64,000 nt of DNA from Pyrocephalus nanus (GCA_038380795.1 CM076280.1:5567501-5631500), one strand, 5' to 3'; shown: positions 1-12,070, numbered from the stretch's first letter. Program-made: numbers and translations. The notes: generated from the sequence alone by a model not told the origin.

Positions 1-3000
1 CGTTCCTCAGGGAGCTGCAGCTGTCAGCCCAAAGTACAGGCTCTTGAACCTCTCCTCCTGTGTGCCCTTTAAATGCCTCTGTCCCCTAAACCCATAGGCC
101 CTGCCCAGGTTTGTCCACTCCCCACACAGCAGAGGCTGCAGTGACGAACATGCAGGGTTTGAGGAAGTCAGCAGGAGCTCCGGCGACATCCCGGATGCAG
201 GTACAGACCTGTGAGTGTGCTGTAGCGAGCAGATGGCTGTCTAATCCCTGCCAGCATGGCAGCCCCGGTGTGCAGGGAGCACCCCCAACCCCTGTCTCAT
301 TGAATATGCACATTCACAGCTGATTTTACTCCAGCACTGCAAGTCCCTGTGCACAAACCGCCCAGATAAATCCAGGGCGAGACGTCCTCGACTGAGGTCC
401 TGTCACAGCAAAGAGGGCAGATCTGCTGGTTCCCTTTTGCCCACACATCTCCCCAGTCCTGCAAGTCTTTGCTCCCCCTTTGGTCTCTGTATCCCTGAGG
501 GTACAAGTCCCACCTCGCAGATATGTTGATGTTCTCCTCCCGAGACGTTCAGTTCAGCAGTGAGGGTTCCGAGCATGCAGTGGATTCCTCTGCCTTCCCT
601 CGCACCTTTGTCCAGTCTCAAATCAGTTCAGATCATCCCTTCCCCCCTCTTTAGTCTTCTCCTTCACCCACCTTGCTCCTTCTTTATCCATCCCAGCAGG
701 CACAGCCAAGACATGTTATTAACACTTGCCACTTGGTTAGCAATCCTCTCCAGGAGGAGCAGAGGAGGAAAGAGGGAAGTGTGCAAAAAATAGAGTGTCA
801 GGAAACTTGGATTAAAGGAAGAGTAGCAAAGACTTGAAGGTGTGAATGAGAAAGTGCAGGAGTAGAAGAAGTATGAGAAAAATCTAATGGGTGAGAAAGA
901 GATTTATAATTAATCCATAGGCTAGTGAGAAAGTGGGGAATGGAAGTCAAGAGCGTAGGATTCTCTATATGTTTCTTCTCCTGATTTAATCTGACTTCAG
1001 ACAAATCTTTCTACTTTCTCCTTTTATCTCCCATCGCTCTGGACCCTTTGAGTGTGTGTTATTTGAGGTATGAATTGTCTTTAACTGCCTGTAGCATAAA
1101 GGGAACTGCAATCATAGGCACTAAGGATGCGAGACATTGTTTTTAACACATCCTAAAATTAGGCTCGGAAAAGTGCTTGGGGATTGTCTGCCAATGTTTA
1201 TTAATTCAGATTGAATTCATTAGACAGTTACTGTCAAAAAATGGGATGGGAAAAAAAATTAAAAGAATCAAAGTGCACAACTGCGTTATTTCTTAACTTA
1301 AATGCTTTGTGATGAGGTGTTTGCTAAGTGGATCTAGAAAGAAGTGAAAAAAAAACAAAAACAAAAACAAAAACAAACAAACTCAAAAGCAAACAAAAGT
1401 GGAATAATATGGTTATGGAAAAAAAAAAAAGGTTATGCTTCTCTGCTAAGTGTAAATTTTGAAGTGATTTTCTACTTTCCTTTCTCTCTAGTCTAAATAT
1501 AAAATCTTTTCATTCTTCCCCTGCCACGCTAATTATATCTAAATACCTTAAAGTAATTTTTTCCCTTCGTTTTTTTTTTTTTTTGTTCCAGAACCAAACT
1601 GATGGAAAAAAAAATAATAAAAAAGAGAAGTCATTATTCACCTCTTTCTACCAGGAATTCCAATAACTGTCTGTCAGATCTTCATAACAACATGAGGGAT
1701 CTCAGCAAGGCTGAATTTCTGTGAATTTCTTAAGCTGACAACTTTCAGAGTCCTTTGCTCTCTTCTAGTCTAAACCTGCATTCAACAGAGAACTTAGAGT
1801 GAAATAATTAGATTTACAGAAAAATAAATGAGCAAATCCTTGTATCAAAAAGGAGAGAAAAGTTCCCAGGAAATAATCTAAGAGTGGATTTACTTTTTTC
1901 CCTTAGAAATTGCCATATACTGCTGGTTTATTCTAAGACTGTGACACAATCCCTTTTTACCCTTTATTTCTCTGAATTCTTTCTTTTCCTTTCAATTCTC
2001 ATGGCTGTCTTTTTTTTCTTTTTTTTTTTTAAGCACCACTATCCCTAACACAGAACCAAATAGGCACGAGGTCCCTACAGAAAACTGGAGCATGGGATGT
2101 CCAAGTACATATGACATTAAAAAAAAAAAAAAAAAGCAGAGCTCCCTGAATCAGCAATCCCTGACTCAAATCCCTGAAGAGCTCTTGGAACACAGGGCTG
2201 GGAACAGCCTGTTCCAGGGATCCTGCTCCTCAGGCCTCACTTGAATCTGTCTGCTTTCCCAAGCACAGGACCCTGCTCACAGCTACCCACCAGCAGTTTT
2301 TGTCCCAGAGGTATTTGGGGAAGCATCACCTGCTTAACTTCCAGCGGATTTAAAGAGAATTAGGCACATATATAGGAACTGGGCATCAAAATATCTCCAG
2401 GTGTTTCCACATTGCCAAAGATCTTGGGTCCTGTGTTCCTTAGCCATAGATATTACACTTGCATTTGTTTGCTCTTGAGCTTTCTTAAGGAGGAAAGAAG
2501 CTTCCACTAAGAAGTAACCCAGTTCTGGGTATATTTTGCTTTATTAACATCAGTTGTGGGCAATATGAGTAAGCACAAACCCTCCAAAGGCTTATTGTCA
2601 TCCTCCACAGTCCTCCAGCACTGTCCCAGCAGACACTGCATGCTTGAACACTCTGCATGTGGGGCATGGCAAATGCATCCTTGAGCCTCTTTCTACAAAA
2701 ATTCTGCATTATTGAGCTGGAAATCAGTCCTCGTATCCTTTCAAGTGCTCGGAGCTTTAAAATTACACCTAAAAATAAAATCCAGAATGTGCCTCAGCTC
2801 TCCTGTTGATTTCCTTTTCCCCAGCTCCAAATCTTTCAGCTGGAGGTCTGCAGACAAGCAGGAACGCTGTGCAAGGGCAGTAGAGTGTGTGTTTGTCCCC
2901 AGCACTTCTGGCCACCACTATTATGGCACCCCAGGGAGGGTCATGCCCCAGCATCAAAGTTATCTGAGACACGAAGGGGTTGGGGACTGCACTTCACTGG

Positions 3001-3759
3001 TCTCAAGGCTCTACCAAAAAAAAAAAAAAAAAACTGCCTTGGAGGAGCATAAGTGAGGAAAAAAGTGCAGCCACGGACAAAATTTCTGCCTTCAAACTTA
3101 AAACGAAGTAATGAGAAGCACTGCAGGAGAATCTACTGGCAGGAAGGACTTATCAGCCTCTTTTGCTCTTCTTTTTAATGTAAGCAGCTTTATCATTAAT
3201 TGCTATTTACTGCAAATGCTGAAATTGGTAAAAAAAAAAGATTAATCTGGTGAAGTGAAACAGCAGCCTTGACTTAGGCTTCTTAAAGCACAATGCACAT
3301 CTCTATGTGTGTGTGTTTGCACATGCACTTCACTGTGGGTGTTGTGGAAGTCCCCATTTCTGTGTGCAAGGGAGGGATATTCCAGTGAAAGGCCAACTTT
3401 GGTCTTGGGTGAAGAGAAGAAAAATTATTTCAGGCCAGATCTCTAAAGGTTGAGCCATTTTGCTGGGGTGGAGGGGAGACAGATGCAAACCAGTGCTGCT
3501 TTTGCTCCAGCACTGGAAATGTAAAGACTCAGCACTGCTGAGAACCAGTCTTTGGGGAGTAATATTTCCTGAGGACAGGGGATGCTGAATTCTTAAAAAG
3601 AAAAAAAAAAAAAATAGAACCAGATTTTTCTTCATGCCAAAGTTAGATCTGAGTTCCCTGGGTAGTTGAGATTCACTGTGTGAGCTGGAGGGCTCAGCAC
3701 TGACTGTGAGAATTCGGCTCCTGTGCATGGAAACACATGCATTTAAAAAGCTCTTCTGG
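1..3759. other. Noncoding stretch, no gene recognised
   Basis: I see no gene or exon here. ORFs are short and occur in all frames. The stretch carries several simple tracts: an AAAAC-type A-rich repeat near 1347-1380, A12 at 1419-1430, T15 at 1570-1584, a T-rich patch near 2010-2032, A17 at 2119-2135 and A18 at 3016-3033. The part between about 1,000 and 2,100 is AT-rich. No recognisable transposon end was found. Confidence 0.6.
1347..1380 (+). repeat. A-rich (AAAAC)n simple repeat
   Basis: A run of A is followed by four or so tandem AAAAAC/AAAAC units and then AAAC units. It could be a decayed poly-A tail or a plain low-complexity expansion; no retroelement body was recognised directly upstream. 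Confidence 0.8.
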
Positions 3760-3765
3760 AAGCTA

Positions 3766-3870
3766 TCAGCCTAAGTGACCTGCCCAAGGTCATATATAAC
3801 ATGTTGGTGACAGCACCATGATTGAACTATCTTGCTACAGTGCTGCTTTATTCACACAGCGCTCTTGCAT
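3766..3870 (+). mobile_element. MIR (CORE-SINE) relic, right half
   Basis: The segment contains AAGTGACCTGCCCAAGGTCA, which matches the well-known MIR core region (AAGTGACTTGCCCAAGGTCA) with one difference. A degraded version of the MIR stretch around GGCAGAGCC...ATTTGAAC follows (here ATTGAAC). The left half of the element was not recognised. MIRs are tRNA-derived amniote SINEs that stopped moving long ago, so this is a fossil. Assigned from memory of the consensus, without alignment. Confidence 0.75.
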
Positions 3871-5965
3871 CCCAAAACAGCCTCTGCTCCTGATCCACTG
3901 CTCCCTTCCTCTCCTTATCACAGTCTCCTTAGAGACACATCTGTCCTGTGCTCTGTAAACCATAATATACCTGCAGTCTTTTATTCACTATCTGTCACCA
4001 TGCAGTTTTATTACAGATCCCTGAATTATCCAGCCTAGGCTACAATCTACTTATTCCTGCCAGCCATTCTCCCTTTCGACCCTCACCTCACCTTTCAGCC
4101 TTCTCAGTGTTTTAAAGTCTTTCAGGTACTTGAAATGCAGGGACAATTCTGATTCTCTGGGGGAAATCCAACAGAATTTCACTGAGGCCAGTCTGCTGGT
4201 CTCCCTCTCTTTTCTAAATGCAGATGGTTGGAAATCAGAAGCTAGTTCTGGTCTCTGCAGTCCCATTTGAACCAATCCTTCAAGAATACTAACTCACAGC
4301 TGCCATTTTAAAGCTCTGTTCCCCATTCTTGCCATCTATAAAATTTTATTCCCCTCCTCTCTCTGCTCCTTTCATCAGAAATCAATCTTCCAATAATGCA
4401 GGTAAATTGCAGTCCTACCTTATAGCTATTTTTTTTGCATGCATCTTTCTCGTGCATTTTGCAGAGCTAAAGCTCCCTTGTCCATCCTTCCCCTTTCCAG
4501 CCAAGCCCGTAAGCACAGCAATCATCACACCTACCCAACCCCTCACCAGCAGATTTGCATCTGCTGGTCACATCTCTCTCCTGTTTGCAATCCAGGAGGC
4601 AAAGGAATCATTTGTCCCAACGTGGCAATTTGTCTCAGCATTCACACTTGCCTTGCTGGTGAGCTTTGTGCTCCTACCTGCCAGCTCTCCCCTCCCTCCA
4701 CCCAGCCCCACTCACACACCTCTCAGAACTTAATCCCACTTAAACACTGTTGGTGTTTTTCCTCACAGCCATAAGCTGTCCATCCTCCCAGTTTTCCGAG
4801 AGAAACTACTTTATTCCCTGTCTCAGCCCCAAAGCAGATGACCATGGAAGAGCAGTCTCCTCTCTGCTCACTCATGGCCATTGGAGAGGGAGCCCTCAGC
4901 AAGTGTCACCTGTCAAAGCTGAACATCCCTGTCTGCACACAACAGCCTGTCCTCTCTTCACCCAAATGTCTTTCTTCAGAAACAGCACCAAAAACGGCTG
5001 ATGGGAGAGGAAGGGTGTGGAGAAAGGCATGTTCCTCTGCCCTCCCACCAGCATGGCCTCGGTGATGGTGGATGACGATGGGCAGGATGCAGGACTGTGT
5101 CCAGCACACAGCAGACAGGGTGGACTTCTGCTTGTAGGAGGAACCTTGAGCATGTGGCTCTGGGGAGAAAATGTGGGGAGAGGACATGGCTCCATGACTG
5201 ATCTCTCTCCATTGTGTCACTCCTCCCAGGCTGGTTTGGTTAAATCTCAAGGTTTTTTGCACTTCCCTCTGCCGCAGCCCTCCTGCATCAGCTTGGGCAA
5301 ATTCTTTAAGGTGACATTTTACAAACACCTTGGAGGCTGATTTTCCAGCTGTTCCCCATATCCCACTGCGACATTTAAGGTCCTGTCTTCTGAAGTGTTC
5401 CACTACCCTGCCACTGAGTAGTTTCAAAATCTGTCAAGGCAAAACTGCAAGCTGAAATGCTTCCAGTGACTCTAACAGGATTTGAATCGATCCCCGAGCC
5501 TTGTGCTGCACTTCCCCTCGTTCTGAGCAGAGGTGACGGCATTCCCTGCTTCTTTTCCTCCTCCTCTGTCCAGACAGCAGGCCCTTGAGGGTGGGAAGCT
5601 TGCATCCATACAGTTCCTGGTGCTGGGAGGCTCCAGGTTCGCCCGAGCTCTGCACCATCCCGCAGATAACGGCGGCGATGGAGGAAACTGAGCCCTGCAG
5701 CTCAGGGTCACTGCAGCTGCTCATAACCACCCCTTTTATGTCCTGCTCCAATATCTACTGTAATCACTGAAATTACTTTTGTGGGAGTTGACACAGAGGA
5801 AGAGATTGCTGGATTGATATTCTGCCTGGCATTGATGAAAACCTTTTTGTAATACCTTAATCCAGCACCCACAGAAGCAATTTGCTAATCTCTTGCTGAC
5901 TTAGCTTCTAGCGGGATCGACCATAGCCAGTCATATTACCTGGCCAACCATATTATGTTCTTTTT
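3871..5965. other. Noncoding stretch with unsupported ORFs
   Basis: No gene is recognised. The minus strand carries the longest ORF outside the GC-rich region on that strand (173 codons, 4906-5427) and another of 105 codons (5434-5751). Neither has a recognisable domain or convincing flanking splice sites, and competing ORFs overlap them on the opposite strand. The 5,500-5,700 part has a few CpGs (ATCGCCGCCG on the minus strand) and is the most exon-like piece, but I cannot name a protein for it. Confidence 0.5.
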
Positions 5966-6385
5966 ATGCAGAGAGAAAATGTCCTTCCTGACCCCAGAAG
6001 ATGGTCAGCCTTTGCTTTGAAGCATGAGATCTGATTACCATTGTCCCAGATTGCAGGGCTGCAAATGCTATTAATTGCTACAAAGTTACGTAGCCTTTTA
6101 CACTTCAAATCCATCCGGACTTTCATCTCAGCAACATCCTGCAGCAGGGAATTGTGTGGCTCCAGTATATGCTGAAGAAAGGACTATTTCCTTTTAATTT
6201 GCTTTAAAAGTTGTGCCCTTTAATTTTGATGTGTCCCCTTGTTCTTGTATCATCAAAGTGTTAAAATGCTTCTGATCACTTTTCATTTTAACCTTCATAT
6301 ACCTTTGTACTGAAACCTGAATTTCCCTTCTCGCTCCTCACTTTCCCAGGCTAGATAAACTATTATTTCCAGGCTTTCTTTATTT
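5966..6385 (-). mobile_element. Ancient amniote CR1 LINE fragment
   Basis: Read on the plus strand this is the reverse complement of an old CR1 3' region. It contains the landmark phrases CCTTCCTGACCCCAGAA, GAAGCATGAGATCTGATTAC, CTGCAAATGCTATTAATTGC, and further right TATTTCCTTTTAATTTG and CCCCTTGTTCTTGTATCAT. This wording is typical of CR1 families in turtles and crocodilians rather than the young bird CR1 subfamilies elsewhere in the window. The right part (after about 6,250) is more decayed. It encodes nothing intact. Its long collinear preservation is notable for such an old copy. Recognition is from memory of the family; the exact subfamily is unknown. Confidence 0.8.
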
Positions 6386-9300
6386 AACTTGTTAATATTT
6401 GTAAAGCAATTTAAAATGTATTAATATGCTTCAATTATAATATCACTCCTATTTTCCATCCTTCCTTTTAATGTCTCAAGTGTCCATCTAATTTGCCATC
6501 AATCTCCATTGATTCTCCCTCTGATGATATGTTAGTCTTTATAATATCCCAGGGAATATTTCTTCTGCCTTCCTGACCAGCATTTTGGAACAAAGAAGCT
6601 AAGCGCTGACGGATCATAAACATGATTCACTCTGCACTCAGCATGTGTATGGATTTGCTGTTGCTCAGGCTTTGATCCTGGAAATAGGTTTCATTATGTC
6701 CGTGGGGCTGTAATTAAAAATTTGTCTGTGTGATTCCAGTTGCAGGATTGGGCTCTTTGCAGGCAGGATTGCACTGGGTTGGCGACATTTGAGCACAGAA
6801 GTGAAACCAAGTCTGTATTTGATATTTCTGAGCAATATCTGAACGCTCGGTGACATATCCTGCAGCAGTGGGGCCCTTGAGACAAGGAGAGTAAATTGAT
6901 ATCTGTCCAGTCACAAGCAGGGGAGAGAAATGAGACATGGTGGATGTTCACTCCTTCTCTTTCCCACAGAAGGTTGGAGACACCCAAGGAAATTATGTGG
7001 TACTAGATGTAAAAAATTCTAGGCAAATACTTCTGCAGTTAACTCATAACTTACTCCATTACTGCAGAATGTTATGAAAACCAAAATCATAAATGGAGAC
7101 AATAAAGAAATAGTCACACACAGCATCCTCCTGGTGACACTGTACATGGCAGTCCTCAGACAACTGACTGCACGTCCCCACACAGCTGAAAGGTTACCCC
7201 TGGAGTGACAGCACCCATCCATGCCTTTCTGATCCCTTCAGTGTCCTTCTGGTTTGGTTAGACCACTTCTCAGTTTCTCCCAGTCTTATCAAGGCCCGAT
7301 CCAGCTCCATCACCAAAGTGTCAGCAAATACCCCGAGCGGCATTTCCAGTTCCAATCAGTCTTTCAACCTTAACTCTTCTCCCGCAAGAAGCAAATGAAA
7401 GGATTGATACACAACTATCTCTAATTGCACAGAAAGGATTTTATAAAAATATTTCTGAGAACTTGAGTTACTTTAGGCCAACATCATATAAATATTGTGG
7501 GAAAATCCTAACTGGTCTCTTTTCCCTGGTTGATTTAGATTTATCTGCTCACTGGCCTAAAACATGGTACAACAATCCTCCATCATTTTCAAATACTTTA
7601 TAGTTCTCTTTTAGGAGAATGGAAATGGCAGATAAACACATTATCAGCATTCTCAGGCATAAAACAGCAAAGCCTGGAGTTGTTTTGCAGAAGCAACTCC
7701 GAATTTGGACGACATGACAATAAGCAATTCTAGAAATAGCTGCTGGTCTTAGGGCTACATTACAGAGATCCTTGTTGCTGCTTTTTTCTCTCTGTTCACA
7801 GTTTTAGCACAAACACTGTGCTGCCTTTGTTAGCTCTTCCCTTTGACTTTCTCAGTATTTCTCAGGCATCTTTCAGTCTCACCTTGTACCTCCTGAGCTC
7901 TCCGCTCTCCCTCAAAACACATCTTTGATTCTGACTGCCATTCTCCCCCAGCACAGAGCAGTGTGGGAAATGGCTGGGATAACTCTAGCGTCCTCCTGTT
8001 TTGGGCAGTGAGGGGGTCTGAGCCAGGAGGGACCCACAGCCTCATATGTACCCCAGCATATGTCTGAGGGTTCGCTTACCCACTCACCATCTGTACCTGC
8101 TGGAAGAGCAGCCACATGCCCAAAGCTGCCAGGCTGCTCCAGCACCTGCATTCTGCCTCACTTCTGTCTGTGTTACTGATCCCAGAGGTCCAGCTAAAGA
8201 TTCACACTTGCTTATCCCAGTCTTCCTGCCTGCCCTGAATCCTCTGCCTCCTCCCCAGGGTCACAGCTTGTTCCCATCCATCCTTCCTTGGTTAGTTTTA
8301 GGGTTTTTTGTAATTTTCTACCTCTGAACTACTGAAGACATCTTTTTAATTTATTTTTCTGGTCCTGCAGCCTCACCTGGAATGTGCTGCCCGTGGGAGG
8401 CGATGGTTTTAAAGCTCACCCTGTCTGCCACCCTGCTTAGCAAGTCGGCGTTCACAACTGCAAGGATGAATTACCACAGAGGTCTCCAGTGTTAGCAATG
8501 CATCTGACACCCTCATACACAGCTCCAGCAGGGCAAAGAGATGGCTAAATGGGATCCTTGTGCCGACTCAGGACTTGTGGCCAGAACTGCATCCAAAACC
8601 ATGATGGACACAGCAGAGTCTGGAGTGCAGGCCAGGTTCTAAATCACGCTCTAAATCAAAGCCTAAGAAAGAGATCCTCACTCACCACGGAGCCAGTTAA
8701 CAGCCCTGGCTCCGACAGCCTGGGATGATTTACAGCAAGTGGCTGCAAGCTTTTCACAGGTACTGCTGTACAACATATTCCAGCTGGAATATGCATAGAT
8801 ATAAAAGTCCAGGTTGTGAGGAGATCTCTCGTAAGGCTCCAGGCTGTATCTTCTATAAACACCAGGTGAAAGGACGTGCTGCCTATCAGGATAACCATGA
8901 GACAGATCCCAGGCATGAAGAGACTGCAGGATCCAGAGCTACTCTACTGGAAATTAGGAGTACGGAGAATGGATGGGAGTGTGGGAGCTCCCTCTGCTCC
9001 TACATTCTGTTTTGATTTCCAACAAAAAGCCCTGGAGTGAATTGTTTTTTCTGGAGCTTCTCTTACGTGGGAGAACCCCTCATAGCTTGGTTTGCAAGCT
9101 TTTGTGTCATTGCTTGGTATGTGTCAGCCCAGGGCTGACTTTGCTGTAATTCCTGACCCTCTGGGAGGGAAGATGTGGCTGTGATGGCAACGCTCCATCC
9201 AATGGTGCCCACTGCTACCAGACACAGAGAATTGTTCTGGGGCCTGAAAGCTGTGCTGGTGCTCCTGGCAACTCAGTTTCTACCTCTGCCCAGCATTTCC

Positions 9301-10640
9301 ATCACCAATACAAACAGTGAACAACAACAGTGTGTGTCTGGCAAGGGCTGTTCTCTCCCTCCTCCTCTGCAGGCCACCATCTGAAGCTGGTTTAGCTTAT
9401 TCACTCCCATGAGATGCTGCCTCTCTGACTTACTGTTATTCCTATTGCCAGTGGAATAGGTGATCCATCAGCAGTGCAACTACTTGTTTTTCTGAAATAG
9501 GAGCCAGGAATCATATGTATGAGAGTTCAAGCAATTGGGGACACTATGTCAACACCTAAAGACGTGCCATCACCAGAGCTGCAGTGGCTTTGGTGCCACC
9601 CTGGGTCCCCTTCTCACCCAGCACTGAGCTCCAAACGGGCCTGTCAGGGACACAGCAGAGCTCTGTGCAGAGCTGAGCTCTGCCAGCTGCGCCGTGCAGG
9701 CAACAATAAAATGGATGTAGAGCACATGACTTCAGAAGAACAAACAGCAAAAATAAATAAGAGTCTTTCTCTCCCTCCTGTGATGCTGCTTGCAGGTCCT
9801 GCCTCGAGGCTGCAGGAGAACAGCTCCCCAAGCAGGGGGCTGCAAAGGCTGAGACATGTTGTGTTACACTCCCCAGCCCAAGTGCACAGGGAATCCTGGG
9901 CCTGACTTAGCTCCTTTTCAAAATGACACGTTTATACCCAGTGTATGCCACCTTCGCTTAGGATCTGATCCAGCATTTCTGAAATAAACTTGATTCTTTC
10001 AATAGCCTTCAGTTCAACCTAAATCAGCTGCTCCTCTGATTTCTGCTCTTCCTTCTGTTCCTCCCTCCCACTAGTCCCGGCACTTTTCCTTCCCTGGCCT
10101 AGCCCATCCACCCAGCAACAGCCACCCTATGCCTACTCCCAAACCTTGGGGAATGCCACCTCATTTGTCTAGTCCAGCTCTGCCTATGCTTGTTTCTTTC
10201 CAGACAGAAGAACCCAGTAGATATATCCAGTTTCCTTCCCCAGGCCTCTCCTGCTGGACAGTATTTCCCTTTTCGACACCGATTGCAGCCACGAGCTGCT
10301 GCAGCCATGTCCACACAAGCTCCAGTCCCAGCAAGTCAGCTGGATGTGGCCATGCAGAGGCACAGCCAGCAGGGAAAGACCTCCTCCTGGCATCTGGGAA
10401 CACTCTGGGGTACCACACATCTCTGGGAGGTGTTTTGCCCTGACTCAGCTCAGCACCATTCCATAGCTCAGCATCCTTCTCCATCAGCCATTTCCAGGGA
10501 AGGGGGAGAACCACACAACCAGCCCAGAGTCCGTGGGTCTTCTAGAAGCCAGATCTGTGTGTGTGTGTGTATGTGTGTGGATATTCTCCCTCTCTGGGAA
10601 GCTGCTCTGTGTGGCCTGGAAGGAAATGGGCCAAGGTCCT
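6386..10640. other. Noncoding stretch, no gene recognised
   Basis: Moderate GC, no tracts of repeated sequence apart from a short GT run near 10,557-10,580. ORFs are under about 160 codons, overlap each other on both strands and show no domain. The AT-rich piece at 7,380-7,720 lacks recognisable repeats and might be conserved noncoding sequence. CpG content starts to rise after about 10,640. Confidence 0.55.
10557..10580 (+). repeat. (TG)n microsatellite, interrupted
   Basis: About eleven TG dinucleotides with one TA interruption. Short, low-complexity. Confidence 0.85.
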
Positions 10641-10699
10641 TACGGTTGTTAAAAATCCCGTGATACTTTCGCGAGGGGGACGGTGTAAATCAAACCACC

Positions 10700-10740
10700 G
10701 GGCACGAGCTCCCTCGCTCCGGGTAATTTATATTCTGCCT
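10700..10740 (-). promoter_or_regulatory. Possible TATA-type core promoter, minus strand
   Basis: On the minus strand the sequence reads GAATATAAATTACCCGG at about 10721-10737, followed by GC-rich sequence (CGGAGCGAGGGAGCTCG). It lies at the left edge of CpG island 1, so a minus-strand transcript starting near 10,700 would have the island just upstream. There is no sign of a coding exon downstream. A single TATA match is weak evidence. Confidence 0.22.
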
Positions 10741-10854
10741 CACTAAGTTCATCTCTGCACTTCCAATGCATGAAGTGATTTTTCACTTCCCCTGTAGTAT
10801 TTGCTGGCACGGAAAAGCTGCTGGGCTCTGTCCCAGAAGTAGCTGCATTTCATC

Positions 10855-11990
10855 ACCGGGTGAACGATCCCTGCGCGCACCGGGCCGGGGCCCCGCAGGC
10901 TCCGCTCGCCCCGCGGCTCCGCAGCGGGAGGACGCGGCCCCGCTCCCGTCCGGCCCCGAGAGCCCGCCCCCGACCGCCCCCTCCTTATGGTGGGCGCCTG
11001 GCCCCGCTCCGAGGGGATGCGGGCGGGGGATGCGGGCGGGGGATGAGGGCAGGTTGATGCGAGTGGAGGACGCGGGAGGGGTTGTGCGCGGAGATGCGGG
11101 CGAGGGATGCGGGCAGGGGATGCAGGCGGAGAGTATGAGAAGGGGGTGCGAGAAGGGGGTGCGGGCAGCGTAGGCGGAAAGGATGATGCGGGCAGGGAGT
11201 GAGGGCAAGAAGGTGAGGGAGGTGGGTGCGGAGCAGGGGGCACGGGCAGGGGATGCGGGTGAGGGATGCGGGCAGGGCGATGGAGTCGGGGGATGCTGGA
11301 GGAGGATGCAGGCAGTGGGTATGGGCAGGAGGTATGGGCAGGGGATGCGGGCAGTGGGTATGGGCAGGGGGTGCCGGCAGTGGGTATGGACAGGGGTGCA
11401 GGCAGTGGGTATGGACAGGGGTGCAGGTAGTGGGTATGGGCAGGGGTACGGGCAGCGGGTATGGGCAGGGGTATGGGCAGGGGTACGGGCAGCGGGTATG
11501 GGCAGGGGTATGGGCAGGGGTACGGGCAGTGGGTATGGGCAGGGGTATGGGCAGGGGTACGGGCAGCGGGTATGGGCAGGGGTATGGGCAGGGGTACGGG
11601 CAGTGGGTATGGGCAAGGGGTGCAGGCAGGGGATGCAGGCGGTGGGTATGGGCAGGGGTATGGGCAGGGGTGTGAGCAGTGGGTATGGGCAGGGGTACGG
11701 GCAGTGGGTGTGGGCAGAGGGTGCAGGCAGGGGATGCAGGCGGTGGGTATGGGTAGGGGTATGGGCAGGGGATGCAGGCAGTGGTTATGGGCAGGGGTAC
11801 GGGCAGGGGCTGCCCCGCTCTCCCGGCGCTCGGTGGAGCCACAGCGCCCCCTCCTGGGGTCCGGCGGCAGCGCCCTCGGGCCGCGTTGGCGCAGCGGGCG
11901 CGGAGCGCGGGGTGTGTTCCCTTCCCGGGGGGTCCCTCCCTGACTTCCCATCTCCGAACGCCGCGCCTCGGGGTGCTCTGGGGGCTCTTC
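10855..11990. promoter_or_regulatory. CpG island 1 (contains minisatellite)
   Basis: CpG dinucleotides become dense after about 10,855 (for example GCGCGCACCGGGCCGGGG) and stay high to about 11,000. They reappear at 11,810-11,970 on the far side of the tandem repeat (GGCGCAGCGGGCGCGGAGCG). The centre is a G-rich minisatellite with fewer CpGs. Such islands usually mark promoters in vertebrates. Long ORFs cross the island on both strands (400 and 337 codons on minus, 352 on plus), but they arise because the repeat unit is a multiple of three without stops. Their products are simple Pro/His/Cys/Tyr-Pro or Gly/Tyr/Gln/Trp repeats, and I do not regard them as genes. Confidence 0.7.
11010..11812 (+). 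repeat. G-rich 12-13 bp minisatellite
   Basis: The core (about 11,300-11,812) is built from a 12 bp unit GGGTATGGGCAG and variants GGGTACGGGCAG and GGGTGCAGGCAG. Some units carry an extra base (C or T after CAG), giving a 37 bp higher-order pattern of 12+12+13 around 11,450-11,620. The outer left part (11,010-11,300) holds degenerate units like GGGGATGCGGGCA. Every pair of units supplies four G-runs of three or more, so the plus strand is strongly predisposed to G-quadruplexes. Unit homogeneity is highest in the centre and lowest at the left edge, as expected for an array that turns over by slippage or unequal exchange. Confidence 0.93.
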
Positions 11991-12045
11991 ACCCTCATGT
12001 CTGTTCTTCAGCGCTTTTTGTTGGATTTTATTTTTTTTGGTTTTG

Positions 12046-12070
12046 TTTTTTTTTTTTTTTTTTTTTTTTT
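12046..12070 (+). repeat. T25 homopolymer followed by G-run
   Basis: Twenty-five T residues run directly into GGGTGGGGGG. It sits at the right border of CpG island 1. It could be the reversed poly-A tail of a lost retrosequence or a nucleosome-excluding tract; no retroelement body is visible. Confidence 0.9.

Noticed and set aside
4906..5427. 173-codon minus-strand ORF
   Set aside because: No start context, splice sites or domain; overlapping ORFs on both strands; length is within the chance range for 64 kb.
10749..11951. 400-codon proline-rich minus-strand ORF as a gene
   Set aside because: Open frame is produced by the 12 bp minisatellite; the opposite strand is open over the same stretch, and the product is a simple repeat.
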